Assembly: GCF_002994745.2 (NCBI RefSeq)
Contig: NC_037091.1
Location: 1,054,001 to 1,118,000, forward strand
Reading direction: 5' to 3'
DNA from: Rosa chinensis
Taxonomy: Eukaryota > Streptophyta > Magnoliopsida > Rosales > Rosaceae
Length of the DNA: 64,000 nucleotides
Shown here piece after piece: positions 33,240 through 45,654 of the stretch. The translations under genes were made by a program, and so were the position numbers. Within the stretch, counting starts at the first letter, position 1. Each line of letters begins with the position of its first letter. Under the pieces are notes generated by a model, which worked only from the letters and a program-made list of their open reading frames with translations, was not told where the DNA came from and made no database searches.

Positions 33240-33480
33240 CACATTGATCGCATTTAATCATTTAGCATTGATCGCATTTAAGCAATTCGCATTGATCGCA
33301 TTGAAGCATTTCATGTTAATCGCATTGGAGCATTTCACATTGATCGCATTTAAGCATTTTGCATTGATCGCATTGGACCATTTCTCATTGTGATCGCATT
33401 TCACATTTCGCATTGATCACATTGAAGTATTTCACATTGGAGCATTTCGCATTGGTCGCATTTTGCATTGATCGCTTTGG
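33240..33480. repeat. CATTGATCGCATT minisatellite, right part
   Basis: Ten or more degenerate units built from GCATTGATCGCATT(T/G)(A/G)AGCATTTC, continuing the array cut at 25376. Shows that the LTR element inserted inside a pre-existing minisatellite. Confidence 0.85.
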
Positions 33481-33534
33481 CAACACAAGGGTGGTGAGTG
33501 ATAGTGCTTATAGTGCTATATTAGTACAACCTTG

Positions 33535-33710
33535 CCTTTAGCAATGTTGAATTATATAGCCATTTCAGCTTGTTCGTGTTAGGCAATTGTTTGGGATTGC
33601 TATACAGCTTCCCCATGCCTTTAGCGATATTGAATTGTATAGCTATTTCGGCTTGTTCGCATTAGGCAGTAGTTTGAGATTGCTATACAGCTTACCCATG
33701 GCTTTAGCGA
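33535..33710. repeat. 83-bp tandem duplication
   Basis: CCTTTAGCRATRTTGAATT... recurs at 33535, 33618 and (first bases only) 33701, an exact 83-bp spacing, with about 85 % identity by eye. Confidence 0.8.
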
Positions 33711-33794
33711 TATTTTGGAGAGAGATAAGAAATGGCGATATCGAGCAAATTTCATTGAAAACTGCCAAAGGCAGTGACAGAATACGCAGCGATC

Positions 33795-33990
33795 GTGGGT
33801 GAATACATGGCGATCATTGGAGAAGACGTGGCGGTCATCCAAGAATACATGGCGATCATTGGAGAATATCATTAAAGTATACATGGCGATCAATGGAGGA
33901 TTCATCAAGATCATTGGAGAACGCATTGCGATTATTGAAGAATACATTAAGATCATCAGAGAATACATTGCGATCATTGGAGAATTGGTA
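33795..33990. repeat. 24-30 bp minisatellite (ATGGCGATCATTGGAGAA)
   Basis: About seven units of GAATACATGGCGATCATTGG-type sequence. The open frame across it (repeated EYMAIIG peptides) is a repeat artefact. Confidence 0.8.
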
Positions 33991-34021
33991 GAGTCCCAGA
34001 GGGATAGATTTGTAAGAGTAT

Positions 34022-36236
34022 TGTTACGTCCCGAACCTAAATTTATCAGTTTACTAGTCATTTGGATGGTAAACGACAATTACTTTCACTTTTTACTCTG
34101 TTTTGATACTTTTAGTGGCCCTAAAAGTTGACTTTTTTGTTTGGGTCAAAATTAGAGAAAATATTCATCATGAAAGTTGTAGAGGATGTTAAACCGAGTA
34201 CGTGCATATGTGGTACGTAAAAATAAGGGTTCATATACAAAAGTTATAGATGGAAAACGAAGTTACTGTTCATGGTAAGTTGGAATAAATTTAAATTTCT
34301 ACTGTGCTGCATGGTAATTTTCTTTTTCTTTCTCTCTCCTTCCCCCGTGCTCTCTCTCTCTCTTATGCAACTCTTCCTCTGTTCTACAACTCTCTCTTTC
34401 TCTGACTCCAAGCCACCTGACGGCGTGCAACCGGCATCATTGGCTTGGTCACCTCCTCCTCTCGACGCTATGGTGGTATTTCACGGCATCATGGCGGGAA
34501 AATGAAGAACCAACACCTCGAAACATGCGGTTACTGTAGCAGAAGTGGTCAACGCTAGTTTCTCTCGAATCCGGCCACAACAGGTCCATTAGAAGCACCT
34601 TGAGCCACTCTTCATGCTCTCCAAACCTTTTGCAGCGATTTGAAGCATGGACGAAGAAAGCGTAATTGGAAAATTTCACTGTACAATCGGGTTGCTTAAT
34701 TGTTCGGCCACTTAGAGCTATTTTCTGACTTTGTCAAAGTTGAGAAAGTTGTTAGGCTAGTTGAGTAGGTGTTGCTGCTGAAATTTGGTGGCCATCAAAG
34801 GTGGTGGCTGGCGGTGCGTGGGGTCCACATGCCGCCACTGTAGGTCGCACGTGGAGGCGCGTATGGCAATGTTATGGGTTTTGTTTTTAGCTAGTTAAAT
34901 CCTATTTTTGATGTAGAGATTATATATGTGAATTTGGTGAAGATTGGAGAAGTTTTTAATCAATTATGAATTTCTAAAAATTAAGAATTTGAGTTATCGA
35001 TTTACTAGAATCCGACCATCAGATTTCTCTCGAATCTGCCCTAGAACTTGTAAATTAATGAAATGGTGTTAGTGGTAAAGTTTGAGTTGAATCGGAGAAG
35101 GAAATGAAGATGTTGACTTAAGATGATTGATTTTGAAATCGTATTTAATTGCCGAATTGTTATTCATGGTATATAATTGTGTACAGGGCGACGTACCCAG
35201 CTACTGCTCGATGAAAAAACCCGTATGCGTGGTCGCCGAAATAGTATTGTGAGTACGTGGACTTTTGTTTTAAATGTTGATGCATGCGTTTATTTCTTGA
35301 ATTAATGCTTTATTTAATTATTATAATATTTTGATGAGCATCTTACTTTTAGTTTCAGATATTATTTGGTTTTGGAATATATATTTGGAATAATGATCGG
35401 ATTTTCCATCATGATTTTAGAACGAGAGTTTTCTACGCTCGAATTTGAATTTAAGATTTATAATGATCTTTTGACTAGTTATTTTCCGATGTGATTTCTG
35501 GAATTATATATTATATTTCTATTCGTCGATTTGAGATTTTTAAAAAATTTTCGAAATGGGATTTCGATGGAGATATTTTTCTTATTTACTCATTGACTTT
35601 CGGTTTTGGTTTTGGGAATGCCTTATTAATGATTGTGGATTTGGTTTTGTTTCTGAGTTACGATTTATAATTTGATCTCTCCTATTTGTTATGATTTTGA
35701 GAATATATTGGCATGCAGGACCACATCATTGGAATATACTTATTTTTCTCGTGAGATATTGGGAAGCTTTATTGGTTTTCGATTGTTTTCCTCACCATAC
35801 TCGGGTCGTTCAGATTGTGTCTCCTCCTCACTTACTTTGTGTTTGTAAGTGGCAGTTGAGGTGATTTATTTTCCTACTCACTTGAGTGGTAGTTGAGATT
35901 ATAAGTTCTTCTCCTCACACAATCTATGTGTGAGTGGAAGTCGGGGGTAGGAAGAGCCTAAGGGGCTCCTTTACCAGTATGGTGATATTTCTTTCCCATA
36001 TCCTATTATTACTTGACTAGCAGGGTTTGTCCGATTTCTCTTAACCAGGGGGCTGGTATGTTTTCACGAGATTTTGAGTTTAAAGAAATACCTTTTATAA
36101 ACGTTGCATGCATCGAGGCTTTATAAGTTTAAATAAGTGGGAAAGTATTCAAGTTTGCTTCTTTTAAATTATCTTGACTATTTATTTTTGTCCACTCATA
36201 CTGACATGTTTTTCAATACTTTCCCCTGGGCCCTTC
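34022..36236 (+). mobile_element. long LTR of unnamed retroelement family, truncated
   Basis: Begins TGTTACGTCCCGAACC, the same end as the copy at 55164-57178 read in reverse, and shares blocks with it (CTCTACAACTTTCATGATG region, CAGTTGAGG/ACTGCCGACCA-type repeats, GGGCCCTTC). It contains no coding domains; a CT-rich stretch at 34325-34400 is unremarkable. It breaks off at about 36236, where an inverted copy of the family starts. Interpreted as a solo or truncated LTR of roughly 2 kb. Confidence 0.6.
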
Positions 36237-36769
36237 TAATAAGACCAGAAACTTCACCCTGAAATCCGGAGTGGCCCTGTGGGGCCCACCGTAGAAGAAA
36301 TTTTACCAAAAATTTGGCAGAACTTCCCCTAAAAGTGGACTACCCAAAACCTGTAGAAAAAATATTTACACTTCTAAACCATCCATCCTTATTCTCCTGG
36401 AGCCACCCTGCTCCCCAAAACACAACATTTTCCAATTCACATTACACAATTCCCAACTTAATCACATAAATTCCACGATTATCAGAGCAATTCTAAAACA
36501 AATGTATAACAGCATAAAAAATAAAGAGGGTAAAGGATCAATAAATCCTACAATGCGGAAGCAGTGACAACTATGCCTCAACTCCATGTACGCCCGACCT
36601 CAACTAATCTAGCCTACAAACTGGGCATTTGAAACCGAAGGGCCTAGGGGAAAAATATTGAAAAACACGTTAGTATGAGTGGACAAAAATAAATAATCAA
36701 AATAATACAAAAGAAGAAAACTTGAATACTTTCCCCACTTATTTAAATTAATAAAACCTCGATGCACGC
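36237..36769 (-). mobile_element. inverted partial copy of the same LTR family
   Basis: From CCTGAAATCCGGAGTGGCCC onward it matches 55190-56230 in the same orientation, minus the nested LTR there. Its last 130 bp (36640-36769) are the reverse complement of 36108-36236, so the two copies form an inverted repeat. It is cut at 36769 by the Tat element LTR. Confidence 0.65.
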
Positions 36770-37584
36770 TGTTTGGCTCCAAAACCAGCTGGTGTGCAAA
36801 CAGTCTCTTTTGAGCGTGTGATTGCGCAGGCGTGCTAGCACCACGGGGTGCAGTCGTTGGGGTAGTCCCGTGACCTGAGTTCTTCTTCAAGCGCTGTGGA
36901 CGAGGAGAGCACCAACCTCGTCGCTGGGTTCTTCTCTTGCCTTTCGGGAAAGGACTTTTGCCTTACGGATAAGGACTTTGGTTGTGATCTCTTCGCGTTC
37001 ACCGTATCGATACTCAACGTTGTAGGTTGAGCAGAGCAAACACTGGGAAGTTGTGAGAAAGCACGGGTTTTGCTAAAGCGTGACTTTAGCTTCGCTGGGT
37101 GCGAGGGCGTTACCCTTGCTTCGCTGGGTGTATTGGTGGCAGTAGTACTGGCAGTCGGCTCGCGAGGAGACTGGGACTGGAAGTACGGTCGCCGGGTTGA
37201 TCTGGTGAGGCTGACAGTCGCCTCGTGAGGAGACTAGGACTGACTGGCGGTCACCGGGTTTCAACGTGGTTGAAGGTTTGCTCCGGGGAGGCTTTGTAAT
37301 CGCTGGGATTGATTGATTTGAGAGAGGTGTCCTTGATTTCGCTGCTTAACCCTGTATTTATACCCTAGGGTTTCGACTGCTCCTTGCCTTAGAAGGATTC
37401 TTAATTGAAGTTTCCTGTTTAATCTCTACTACTCGATTTCAACAAGGTTTCGTGTCCTTATGAAACACGGAATGGGCGAAGCTATAACCCAAACCGGAGT
37501 GGTTCTATTTTTGGGCCGCAGGTATCGGCCCGCTGGCTCGAACCCACTAAAGGATTTTGCCAAAATTGCTTTTGGGCTCAAACA
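36770..37584 (-). repeat. Tat 3' LTR
   Basis: 815 bp; minus strand TGTTTGAGCC...GGAGCCAAACA. It carries a minus-strand TATAAATA box at 37355-37362. It matches 50954-51768 with only a small number of differences. Confidence 0.92.
37355..37362 (-). promoter_or_regulatory. LTR TATA box
   Basis: Minus strand TATAAATA within the LTR; the identical box in the other LTR is at 51539-51546, where it would drive the genomic RNA. Confidence 0.6.
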
Positions 37585-37596
37585 TTGCCCCCCAGG
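37585..37596 (-). other. Tat polypurine tract
   Basis: Minus strand CCTGGGGGGCAA lies directly before the 3' LTR TGTTTGAG. Confidence 0.8.
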
Positions 37597-37740
37597 CCGC
37601 GAAATCAAGCCTGCTGGGACGTAACTGATTGAAGGGGACTTAGAAAGACGTGTCGGTCTCTTGAAACGATGCCATTAATGAAGGTCGCGTCCCTTCGTTT
37701 GCGAAACACTTTCTGTCGCATCGTTTCCCTCACAAAATCC

Positions 37741-37750
37741 TTTATTTAAA
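37741..37750 (+). promoter_or_regulatory. TATA-like box of antisense gene
   Basis: TTTATTTAAA is 98 bp upstream of the ATG at 37848, on the plus strand, opposite to the retroelement. A C-rich leader follows. It lies only about 155 bp inside the 3' LTR boundary. Confidence 0.4.
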
Positions 37751-37847
37751 CTCACAGCCGCAACCTTGTCACATCAGAAACCCTTCCAGTCTCTTAAACC
37801 CAGAAAAATCCAATTCTTCCAATATCTCCTCTGCAAACAATCCAGAA

Positions 37848-40800
37848 ATGGCTCCTCCTAAGAAAATCATCATTGATCAGGAAGAAGAATTGAACGAAAA
37901 GGCTGCTCGGACTTGGGGCATCAACATCGGTGCTCGCATTCATCTTGAGACCTCTATTCACCGACCCCTACTCCTTCGTTTCTTCCACCATCACACCGGG
38001 TTGGGCCCAGCGCAGCAAGGCGTTATTCCGGACGACGCTATCGCTCTCTACGGCCTTCCTATTCGCCGACCCATTCCAGTCCTCCGAAGGACTCCTGGAG
38101 ATTTTAGCGGTTGGGGTGCCCAAAACCATCGAGCCAAAATAGGGAATTGGACATCCTCTATCAGTGTTCCGGAGACCTCCTGGTATCGCGAGACGCGGGC
38201 ATGAGATCTAGCTCGCTGGAACGCGGCAGGTATCACCCATACTATTGACCTGTGTTTCCATCTTCCTCGCAGTGGTAATCGCTCGCCGCTCGCTGCTTTC
38301 CTCTATTTGTGGAATACCGCCACCAACACATTTGACTTTAGATTTGGTCAAATGAGCGTCACTCTGTTGGATATCCTTGCTATCACTGGCCTGCCCATTG
38401 ATGGCGAGCCTTATGTGTATGGCCAATTTGACTCTGTCAATTTCACCTCGACCATGGACCAGCACGGTCGCAGTGCTCATAGTGGCTCCTACTCGCGATG
38501 GTTGGCGTATTACAGCAGGGAACACAATGCGACCGGAGGAATTGCTTTTCTTGAGTATTGGCTGTGTAAGTTCATATTCTGCACTTCTTCCTGTAAGCCC
38601 ACCGGCACTTGGACCTTCTTAGCAACGGCCCTCTACAATGGCCGCAACATCGGGCTAGGACAACCGGTACTGGGGGCCCTCTATCGCATGCTATACCAAG
38701 CGACGATGCATCCATTTGAGACCAACATATCCGGCCCTTTCTGGATTTTGGACTTTTGGATCCAGACGTACTTTCAATTCTTCCGCCGTGAGGATATCCC
38801 GCTACTTCCACCGGCCGATCAACTCTTAGGTCGATGGTTTTGCCGCGAGGACAAGTACTCATCTCCCCCTTATTCCGAGTGATTTTCTTATCTGTACTTG
38901 CTAGATGAGATGTCGTACTGTGACATGATTCTGGGCAGAAGATTCCCCTCTTTGCTCGAATATGGCTTTCTTCCTGGCGATCCTCGCTATCCCAATCGCG
39001 CTCGCTTGGCTTTTTGCCCCTCGGTCTCCTGCTCAGACATCAGGATAGCAGCCGAAGAACTCAGCTACGAGCTCTATGCTCCCAATCACTTTGCCCGCCA
39101 GTTCGGCCTTGTCCAATTGGTACCATTCCCTCTGTATGTTGCCTGGAACTACAACACTTCTTGGCGCAGATTTGGGCCCCACTCAGGGCCCCCGCCGGCA
39201 CAGAGCATGCTTGCGCTAGTTGATCTCCCTGAATGGGCCCAGACCATCGATGCTGTAGACGGAACTGAAGAAGGATACGAGATTTGGTGGGCAGAAGTCT
39301 CCGTTAATTGCTGGACCCAACCAGACGACGAACTCTTTGCATCTCTCTTCGGCGAGCTGAGGAATCCTTATCCTGCCGATATTGACATGCTTGCTCGCTT
39401 CTCTGAATACACTAACAGGCCCCGGCCTCTTCAAGTAGTCCGACCGGCGCGAGCTCCTCGTCCGGCCCAGGCTGGCATCGTAATTCGTGAACCTCCCCCA
39501 GAAGTAAGTACCGTAACTTTACCCTCTGCAAGTTCCTTCATTGTTCACCCTTTTATTCATACTTATTTTTACTAGGGGAGTGCGCCGCACCCCGGCCGCA
39601 GCACAACAAGTGCTTCCCCGGCCGCCGGACAACCTAGAAAACAGAAAACAGTGCTCGCTGAACCTGCAACTGAAGATTCTTCTTCTTCTGATGATGATGA
39701 TCCACAAACCGTAAGAATCCTCTATCTTTAGGATCATATCTCGTGGATTAATTTCTAACTTCTTGATTTTGACAGGTCGCAGCTGCTCTAGCCAGCAAGC
39801 GCAGCCGCTCGGACCCTCGCGTTGACCCCTGAGAAGGAGATGAACCACTGGCTGACCGATTGGTAAGAAGCAAGGAGCTCATACTAAGAATTATCCACAT
39901 CCTCACCCAAACTTCCATATCCTTTTCCTTCGCAGGTTTGTCGCCGGCCATCTGGACACGCTGGGGAGGGCTCTTCAGCTGCTAGTCAAGGACTAACTAC
40001 CTCACAAGCGCCGGCGCCTGTGGGCCTTGAAAACCTTCCACCTCCTATCAGCACCATTGGCGATTTGGTCTCAATTCCTGTGCAGATCATAGAGGACAGT
40101 TCACCCGAGCTGGAAGAGAACGCACCCCTGTCAGATGCACCGCCCGAGGAACCGATCGCTGTACAACCCCCGGCAGACATATCGCTCAATCCTGACCTCG
40201 CCGCGGTAGTTGAAGAACCTACAACAATACCAACTACAGACGAGCCTCCAGTTGCACATGTAACCCCCCTTCCAAAATCCATGCCTCATCTCTTGATTGT
40301 CCCTGTATATCCTGATAAACTTTCCTCAACTGCAGAGTGATGTCCCTGCTGAGGAGGTCGCTGTTGCTGATCCTGCTCAGCCCGCTGGCGAAGGCATGAT
40401 GGCTCAAGAACCTGCCCCCCAGGTTCTAGAAGTAGAAGCTGAGATAAATGTAGCACCGGATGCTGATGCTCAGCCCGCTGGCGAAGGCATGATGGCTCAA
40501 GTCCCTGTCGCGGCCGCTGTCGCTCCTCCTTCCGACCCTCCTAATAGGCTAGAAAGGCTTGTTCGCGTACTCGAAGTGGCTCCTCCAGGATTCATAGACG
40601 AAGCGAGGGACGAGCTGCAGCAGCTTCTGGGCCCTAACATTCTACTGCCGGGCGCGCCTGCCAGAGCTCAAGAATATTTGATGGTGCTTCGCCGCGAACG
40701 CACTATCACTGAAGCTGAATTTGTCGAGATATACGAGTTGTTACAAGACCTCCCTACGCGGATTAATGAGAGAACGACTGCGAACGCGCAGGCTAGGCAG

Positions 40801-41154
40801 GTTCAGGCTCACTACCGCGGCCTTGTACAACAAGCAAAAGCATCTCGCGACTCTTTAGGCGATCGAGCCATTCGCGTTAGGGACCTACGGATCTCACAGA
40901 ACCACCTTTGGACCCACATTCAGGACCTTCAAGCCCAACTAATCGAAGCAAAGGCCCAGTTAGTGGTGGTAACGGCCCAACTTGAGCAAGAGGAACCTCA
41001 GATAGAGCAGCCCTTAGCAGCCTTCGAAGCAATGTCTCAGAACTTGGCTCAAGCACGTGAAGCAGTCCGACAAGCAGAGCGAGCCGTTGCTGATACTAGC
41101 TTTTGTCTAGATGAACATTTGCTTCGCTTGACCCATGCGGGTCGGAAACTTTAG
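37848..41154 (+). pseudogene. antisense plant-mobile-domain gene, five exons
   Basis: Exons 37848-39503, 39576-39710, 39776-39862, 39936-40259 and 40336-41154 have GT...AG borders (GTAAGT, GTAAG, GTAAG, GTAAC) and all junctions are phase 0, giving 1,007 codons including stop. Exon 1 holds a plant mobile domain (PMD): LYLWNTATNTFDFRFGQMSV, LLDILAITGLPIDGEPYVYG, then WTFLATALYNGR. Exons 2-4 are Pro/Ser/Glu-rich. Exon 5 has a duplicated AQPAGEGMMAQ, then a long helical coiled-coil ending RLTHAGRKL. Three in-frame stops interrupt it (38202-38204, 38880-38882, 39830-39832). PMD ORFs are known as extra cargo of plant Ty3/gypsy elements and are related to MAIN/MAIL1 nuclear silencing factors; function here is inference. 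Confidence 0.82.
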
Positions 41155-42436
41155 GCCTCTTACTTTAGGCCCATTTTGCTTTGTATGAACAACATTAATA
41201 TTTAATATTTAGCCAGCTTTGCTCGGCCCAAATATCATTTAAACTCTGACAATTAATGAAAAGTAAAACCGTTGAAAAGATAACCCCAATTTGGGCGGTT
41301 ACCTCCTTGGAGACTGCCCGGCTTCCCACGCGTTTTCAATATCTTCCATTTCCAAGATTATCGCATTTAACTGCATTGATACTCTTATTGATGGTGCTGA
41401 AAGTACCCCAACCGCTTATCACGCTGTGCAAGGTTGGCCCTATAAATACTGGTATTCTGAGAACATAGATAACCAAACCACCATGTCTTTCCCAAAGATA
41501 ACCTCGCAAGACCTGTTGCTCTTTCTTCAGTTTCTAAAATCTTCCCTCCATGATTTCACCCTTAGCCACAAACTCTTAGGCTTCATGGCTTAATCTCAAG
41601 ACCTGGGTAGGCCTCATGGCCTAATCTCAGGTCCAGTAGCATGTCTTTGGTTTCTGAAAATCTGGATGAACTTGCCAGTCTCAGTTAAACCGAAGAACAT
41701 GTCGCGCTCCTAACGCGGCAGAACCACATTCTGAGGAGTCCAACTCTTCAGACTGCCCGCGAGGAGCATGGGGAAGAAGGGCGGAAGGCCACTTTGAGGT
41801 CGACTGTTCTTCTTCCGCGGTCAACCTCCAGGGCCTGTGTACGAGGTTTCTGTTTTTCCCCAGGAGGTAGATGTGGTTGTGAGTCGCGCTCGCTCCGGAC
41901 CCTAACTCCTGCCCGGAGGAAAGGCTCAAGGAAGGGGTATGAAGGATTATTCCCTTCCCACTTTCTCCGGTACCGATGACAGCAGTGGCGACTTAGATCG
42001 GAGGAGGATCTGAGTGAAGAGAGGAAGAATGCTCTGAGGTTGCGCCCAGATCCAGTAACTTTTAAACTTTACGCTCCTGTCAGAGCCACCTTTGGCCTTG
42101 TAATTGCATGTGAAATTGTATTGCTTTATTCTGTTGTATGCTTCTGGCCGCAAAGCCACTTTATGAATGAAATTCTTGCTTTAAACAGAAATCTGCGAAA
42201 AATTTGTTAGTCTAAACCAAAGCCTCTTGCATAGGCCCTCACATCTATTCTTCACGCACTTAGTCAAGATATGCAATTTTTGAAAAGTTGAAAAAGTAAC
42301 TGGGATAACTTGGATAATGAATAGAATAATGATAAAAGCCTCGTGTATAGGCTATTGCATAATAAAGCCTCTTGTATAGGCTATTACTAGATATGGAGTT
42401 GCCCCCCAATGTTCATCGGGGAAGCAGATACAAGAA
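41155..42436. other. Tat spacer between antisense gene and integrase
   Basis: Contains possible 3' untranslated sequence of the antisense gene (41155-41260, with AATGAAAAG), no long ORF, and three copies of AAAGCCTC(T/G)TG(T/C)ATAGGC(T/C) near 42220, 42337 and 42365. It functions as the convergent 3' region of both transcription units. Confidence 0.6.
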
Positions 42437-43564
42437 TCATAAGCCACAAAGAAAAGGCCTGATGATTACAGAGGAAGGACGCGAGCCGATGAAGATTAGG
42501 TTTGCCCCCCCAGCATTAGGTGGATCTTCGAACTCCAAAACACTGGGGTAATATTTCTTCAAGAATCGGCCATTAATGGGGTTGCGATGGATGTCGCCAT
42601 CGACATCTCTGAGGTGAAAAGCCCCGCGCTCCAAGATCCGGTGAATAACAAAGGGTCCCTCCCATCGCGGCGTCCATTTACCGCGACCGGTTAATTTTTC
42701 ACCCAGGGGTAAAATGGCCTTCCAGACGAGGTCGCCCTCTTTGTAACTACGACCACACGTCCTCTTATCATAGGCGCGTGCGATACGCTGTTTTTCCATT
42801 ACCAAATTGTCCAAAGCCGCCAAGCGCTGCTCGCCTAAATCTTCGTGTTCTTGCCACATAGCTTGAACGTAATCTTCACCAATCAGATGATGCTGTTCTT
42901 GCACGCGTAGAGAATGAACGTTAATCTCTAATGGTAAGACAGCGTCATGACCGAACATAAGTGCGTACGGCGTGGTTGCGGTGGGATTCCGTTTAGAAGT
43001 GCGATAGACCCAAAGTGTCTCATACAAAGTGTCATGCCATTGCCGAGGGTTCTCTACCAACATCTTCTTCAGTAAGGTGATGATTGTCTTGTTGCTAGCT
43101 TCCGCTTGACCATTAGATTGAGCATAATACGGAGTGCTATGGATGAATTGAATGCCAAAATCATTAACCAATTCCTTGACCGAGCCTCCCATGAACGCTG
43201 CCCCCCTGTCCGAAACCAGCACTTCGGGGATACTAAACCGGCAGAGAATGTTACGGAAAATAAACTGGAGAATGGTGGCACCGGAAGCCTCCTTCAAAGG
43301 CTCTGCTTCGACCCATTTAGTGAAGTAGTCAGTGGCGACGATGATAAACTTGTGCTGAAGGGAAGAATGAGGATGGATCATCCCAATCAGGTCCAATGCC
43401 CAACCTCGCGCAGGCCAAGGTTTAATAATAGGCTGCATAGGAATGTTAGGAACATGCTGGACTGGACCATGCGCTTGATAGTCTTCACAACCTTTTGCAA
43501 ATGCGATACAATCCCTCAAAATGCTGGGCCAATAATAACCATGATGTCGCAAAAGCCAGCGCAT
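42437..43564 (-). pseudogene. Tat integrase
   Basis: 375 codons. Core catalytic residues are visible: WALDLIGMIHP (Asp), VLVSDRGAAFMGG (Asp) and SNGQAEASNKTI (Glu). These are followed by ETLWVYRTSKRNPTATTPY and a GPFVIHRI C-terminal segment. The N-terminal zinc finger is only partly present (GYYWPSILRDCIAFAKGCEDYQ). It is out of frame with the upstream polymerase ORF by a frameshift near 43600. The core itself looks intact. Confidence 0.92.
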
Positions 43565-43617
43565 CTTAGGTCCCGCTTGATGGGCTCCACATATCCCGTG
43601 TGTACTTCACGCATCAA

Positions 43618-45654
43618 TCATTTAGCTTCGCGACCATAGACACACCGAAAGTCTATACCATCCTCCCCACGTCGTCGCAATTCATCGCCTCGAAGGAAGT
43701 AGGTTAATGCGAGGAAACGAATCTTCATGTCAGCTCTGTTGTCTGGTTGTTTGAAGTACTCAATCAACGGGATTCGCCAATCCACATCAATAGGGTCTAG
43801 CACCGCGACTACGGGATCATCTGGTGGATCAGGTCGTGCAAGCCATGAAGGTAATGTGCGACGCTCAACTTTCAAAATGCGCTCGCGCACTCCATACTTC
43901 AATGTAATGCCTGTGGCCAACTGAGCGAGCTCATTAGCTGCAAAGTTACGCTCGCGTGGTATATGCTCCAGATCGACATCGGTAAATTGGTCCAGAAGCT
44001 CAATGGCGCGATTCAGATATGGTACAAGCAACCAACTCGCACAGTGATATTTTTCCTGGAGCTGGTTTATAACGAGCTGAGAATCGCCGCGGATCTGAAC
44101 GTCCCGTAAGCCCATTTCCAGTAAGACTTTGAGTCCAATGATAAGAGCCTCATATTCAGCCTGATTATTAGTACACCGGAATGCTAGCTGGAATGAATAA
44201 GAGAAGCGGTCACCGGCTGGGTTTTCCAAAACAATTCCTGCACCAACCCGTGTGTCAGTTCGTGAGCCATCAAAGAATAATACCCAAGGCTGCAGAGAGA
44301 CCGTAGCTTGGTACCAAACCGTGTACTCAGGGATGCACGCTAAATTTGGTCGAGTTGTAGTGGTGGAGGCTATCTCTAACTCCTTCAGTGCGGGTATCTC
44401 TAACGTAGGATGATGCGCGAGAAAGTCTGCGATGGCCTGTCCTTTGACAGCTTTCTGTGGTACATATTGGAGCGAAAACTCTGAGAGAGCCAATACCCAT
44501 TTTCCAATGCTGCCCCTCAAGATAGGCCGCGACAACATGTATTTGACTAGGTCGGTTTGAGCGATGATGCAAGTGGTAAAGGATAGCATGTAGTGTCGCA
44601 ACTTGCACGCTGAAAAGTACAGAGTTAGGCACAACTTCTCCATAGGGGTGTACCTTGTCTGGCAGTCTGTCAATGTGCGGCTGAGATAAAATATAGCATG
44701 CTCAACACCGCCATCATTGTCCTGAGCGAGCAGGCTGCCAATGGAGGCCTCAGCTGCTGAAATGTATAGCTTTAATGGGATCCCAGCTCTGGGCGGAACC
44801 AGGACTGGTGGGCTTGCCAAATAGGTCTTGATACTGTCAAAAGCCTCTTGATGTTTAGGCTCCCACACAAACTCATTCTGCCCTTGTAACCTCAGCAAGG
44901 GCGAGAATGGTTGGATTTTGCCTGCAGAGTTAGAGATAAAACGTCTTAGAAAATTGATCTTACCCAACAAACGTTGTAACTCCTTTTTCGTCCGCGGGGG
45001 AGATGCGTTAATGACTGCGCTCGCCTTGTCTTCGGGGACCTCAATTCCTCGCTGATGAACTATGAACCCCAGAAAGTCCCCTGCCTGGACCCCAAACACA
45101 CATTTGGCCGGGTTCATCTTGAGTCTATGTCTTCGCATGCGCTCAAATACTTTCCTGAGATCCGTGATATGGTCCTCCTTCTTCTGAGACTTGACGACTA
45201 CGTCATCGATGTACACCTCTAAAACCTTTCCCAGTATGTCGTGGAAGATCAAGTTCATGGCTCTTTGATACGTCGCACCAGCATTCTTTAGGCCAAACGG
45301 TATGACCACATATTCAAAAACTCCCGCGAAGCCAGGGCAGCGGAAAACGGTCTTGTGTCTGTCTTCTTCAGCGACCGGAATCTGGTGATATCCTGCAGTA
45401 CCGTCCATGAAGGACAACAACTCATGTCCTGCCACAGCATCTACCAACATATCCGCGACCGGCATGGGGTAAACATCCTTAGGTGTAGCGAGATTCAAGT
45501 CTCCATAATCAACGCAGACTCTCATCTTGCCATTCTTTTTTCGGACAGGCACTATATTAGATAGCCACTGATTATACTTGGCGACCCTTATAATACCTGA
45601 CTTGTGCATTTTCTCTACCTCCTCCTTTACGAGAATCTGGGTCTCCGAATTCAT
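43618..45654 (-). pseudogene. Tat reverse transcriptase and two RNase H domains
   Basis: 678 codons. Polymerase motifs: RVCVDYGDLNLATPKDVYPM (the usual Arg after Tyr is Gly), FMDGTAGYHQI, FGLKNAGATYQRAMN and VYIDDVVVKS (active-site YIDD). A first, degenerate RNase H (AEASIGSLLAQDNDGG, YTPMEKLCL) is followed by a second complete-looking one (FFDGSRTDTRVGAGIVLENP, NNQAEYEALI, IRGDSQLVINQ). Two tandem RNase H domains mark the Tat lineage. The frame is continuous with 45655-46089 across a single TGA. Confidence 0.93.

Noticed and set aside
33799..34131. 110-codon ORF with repeated EYMAIIG-type peptide
   Set aside because: Generated by the 24-30 bp minisatellite at 33795-33990.
38208..38862. Minus-strand ORFs within the antisense PMD exon
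   Set aside because: Shadows of the plus-strand PMD frame; no Gag/Pol motif, and retroelement coding ends at 42437.
42240..42420. Possible riboswitch or terminator from AAAGCCTC...ATAGGC repeats
   Set aside because: Three short direct copies only, no inverted pairing; simple repeat in the Tat spacer.
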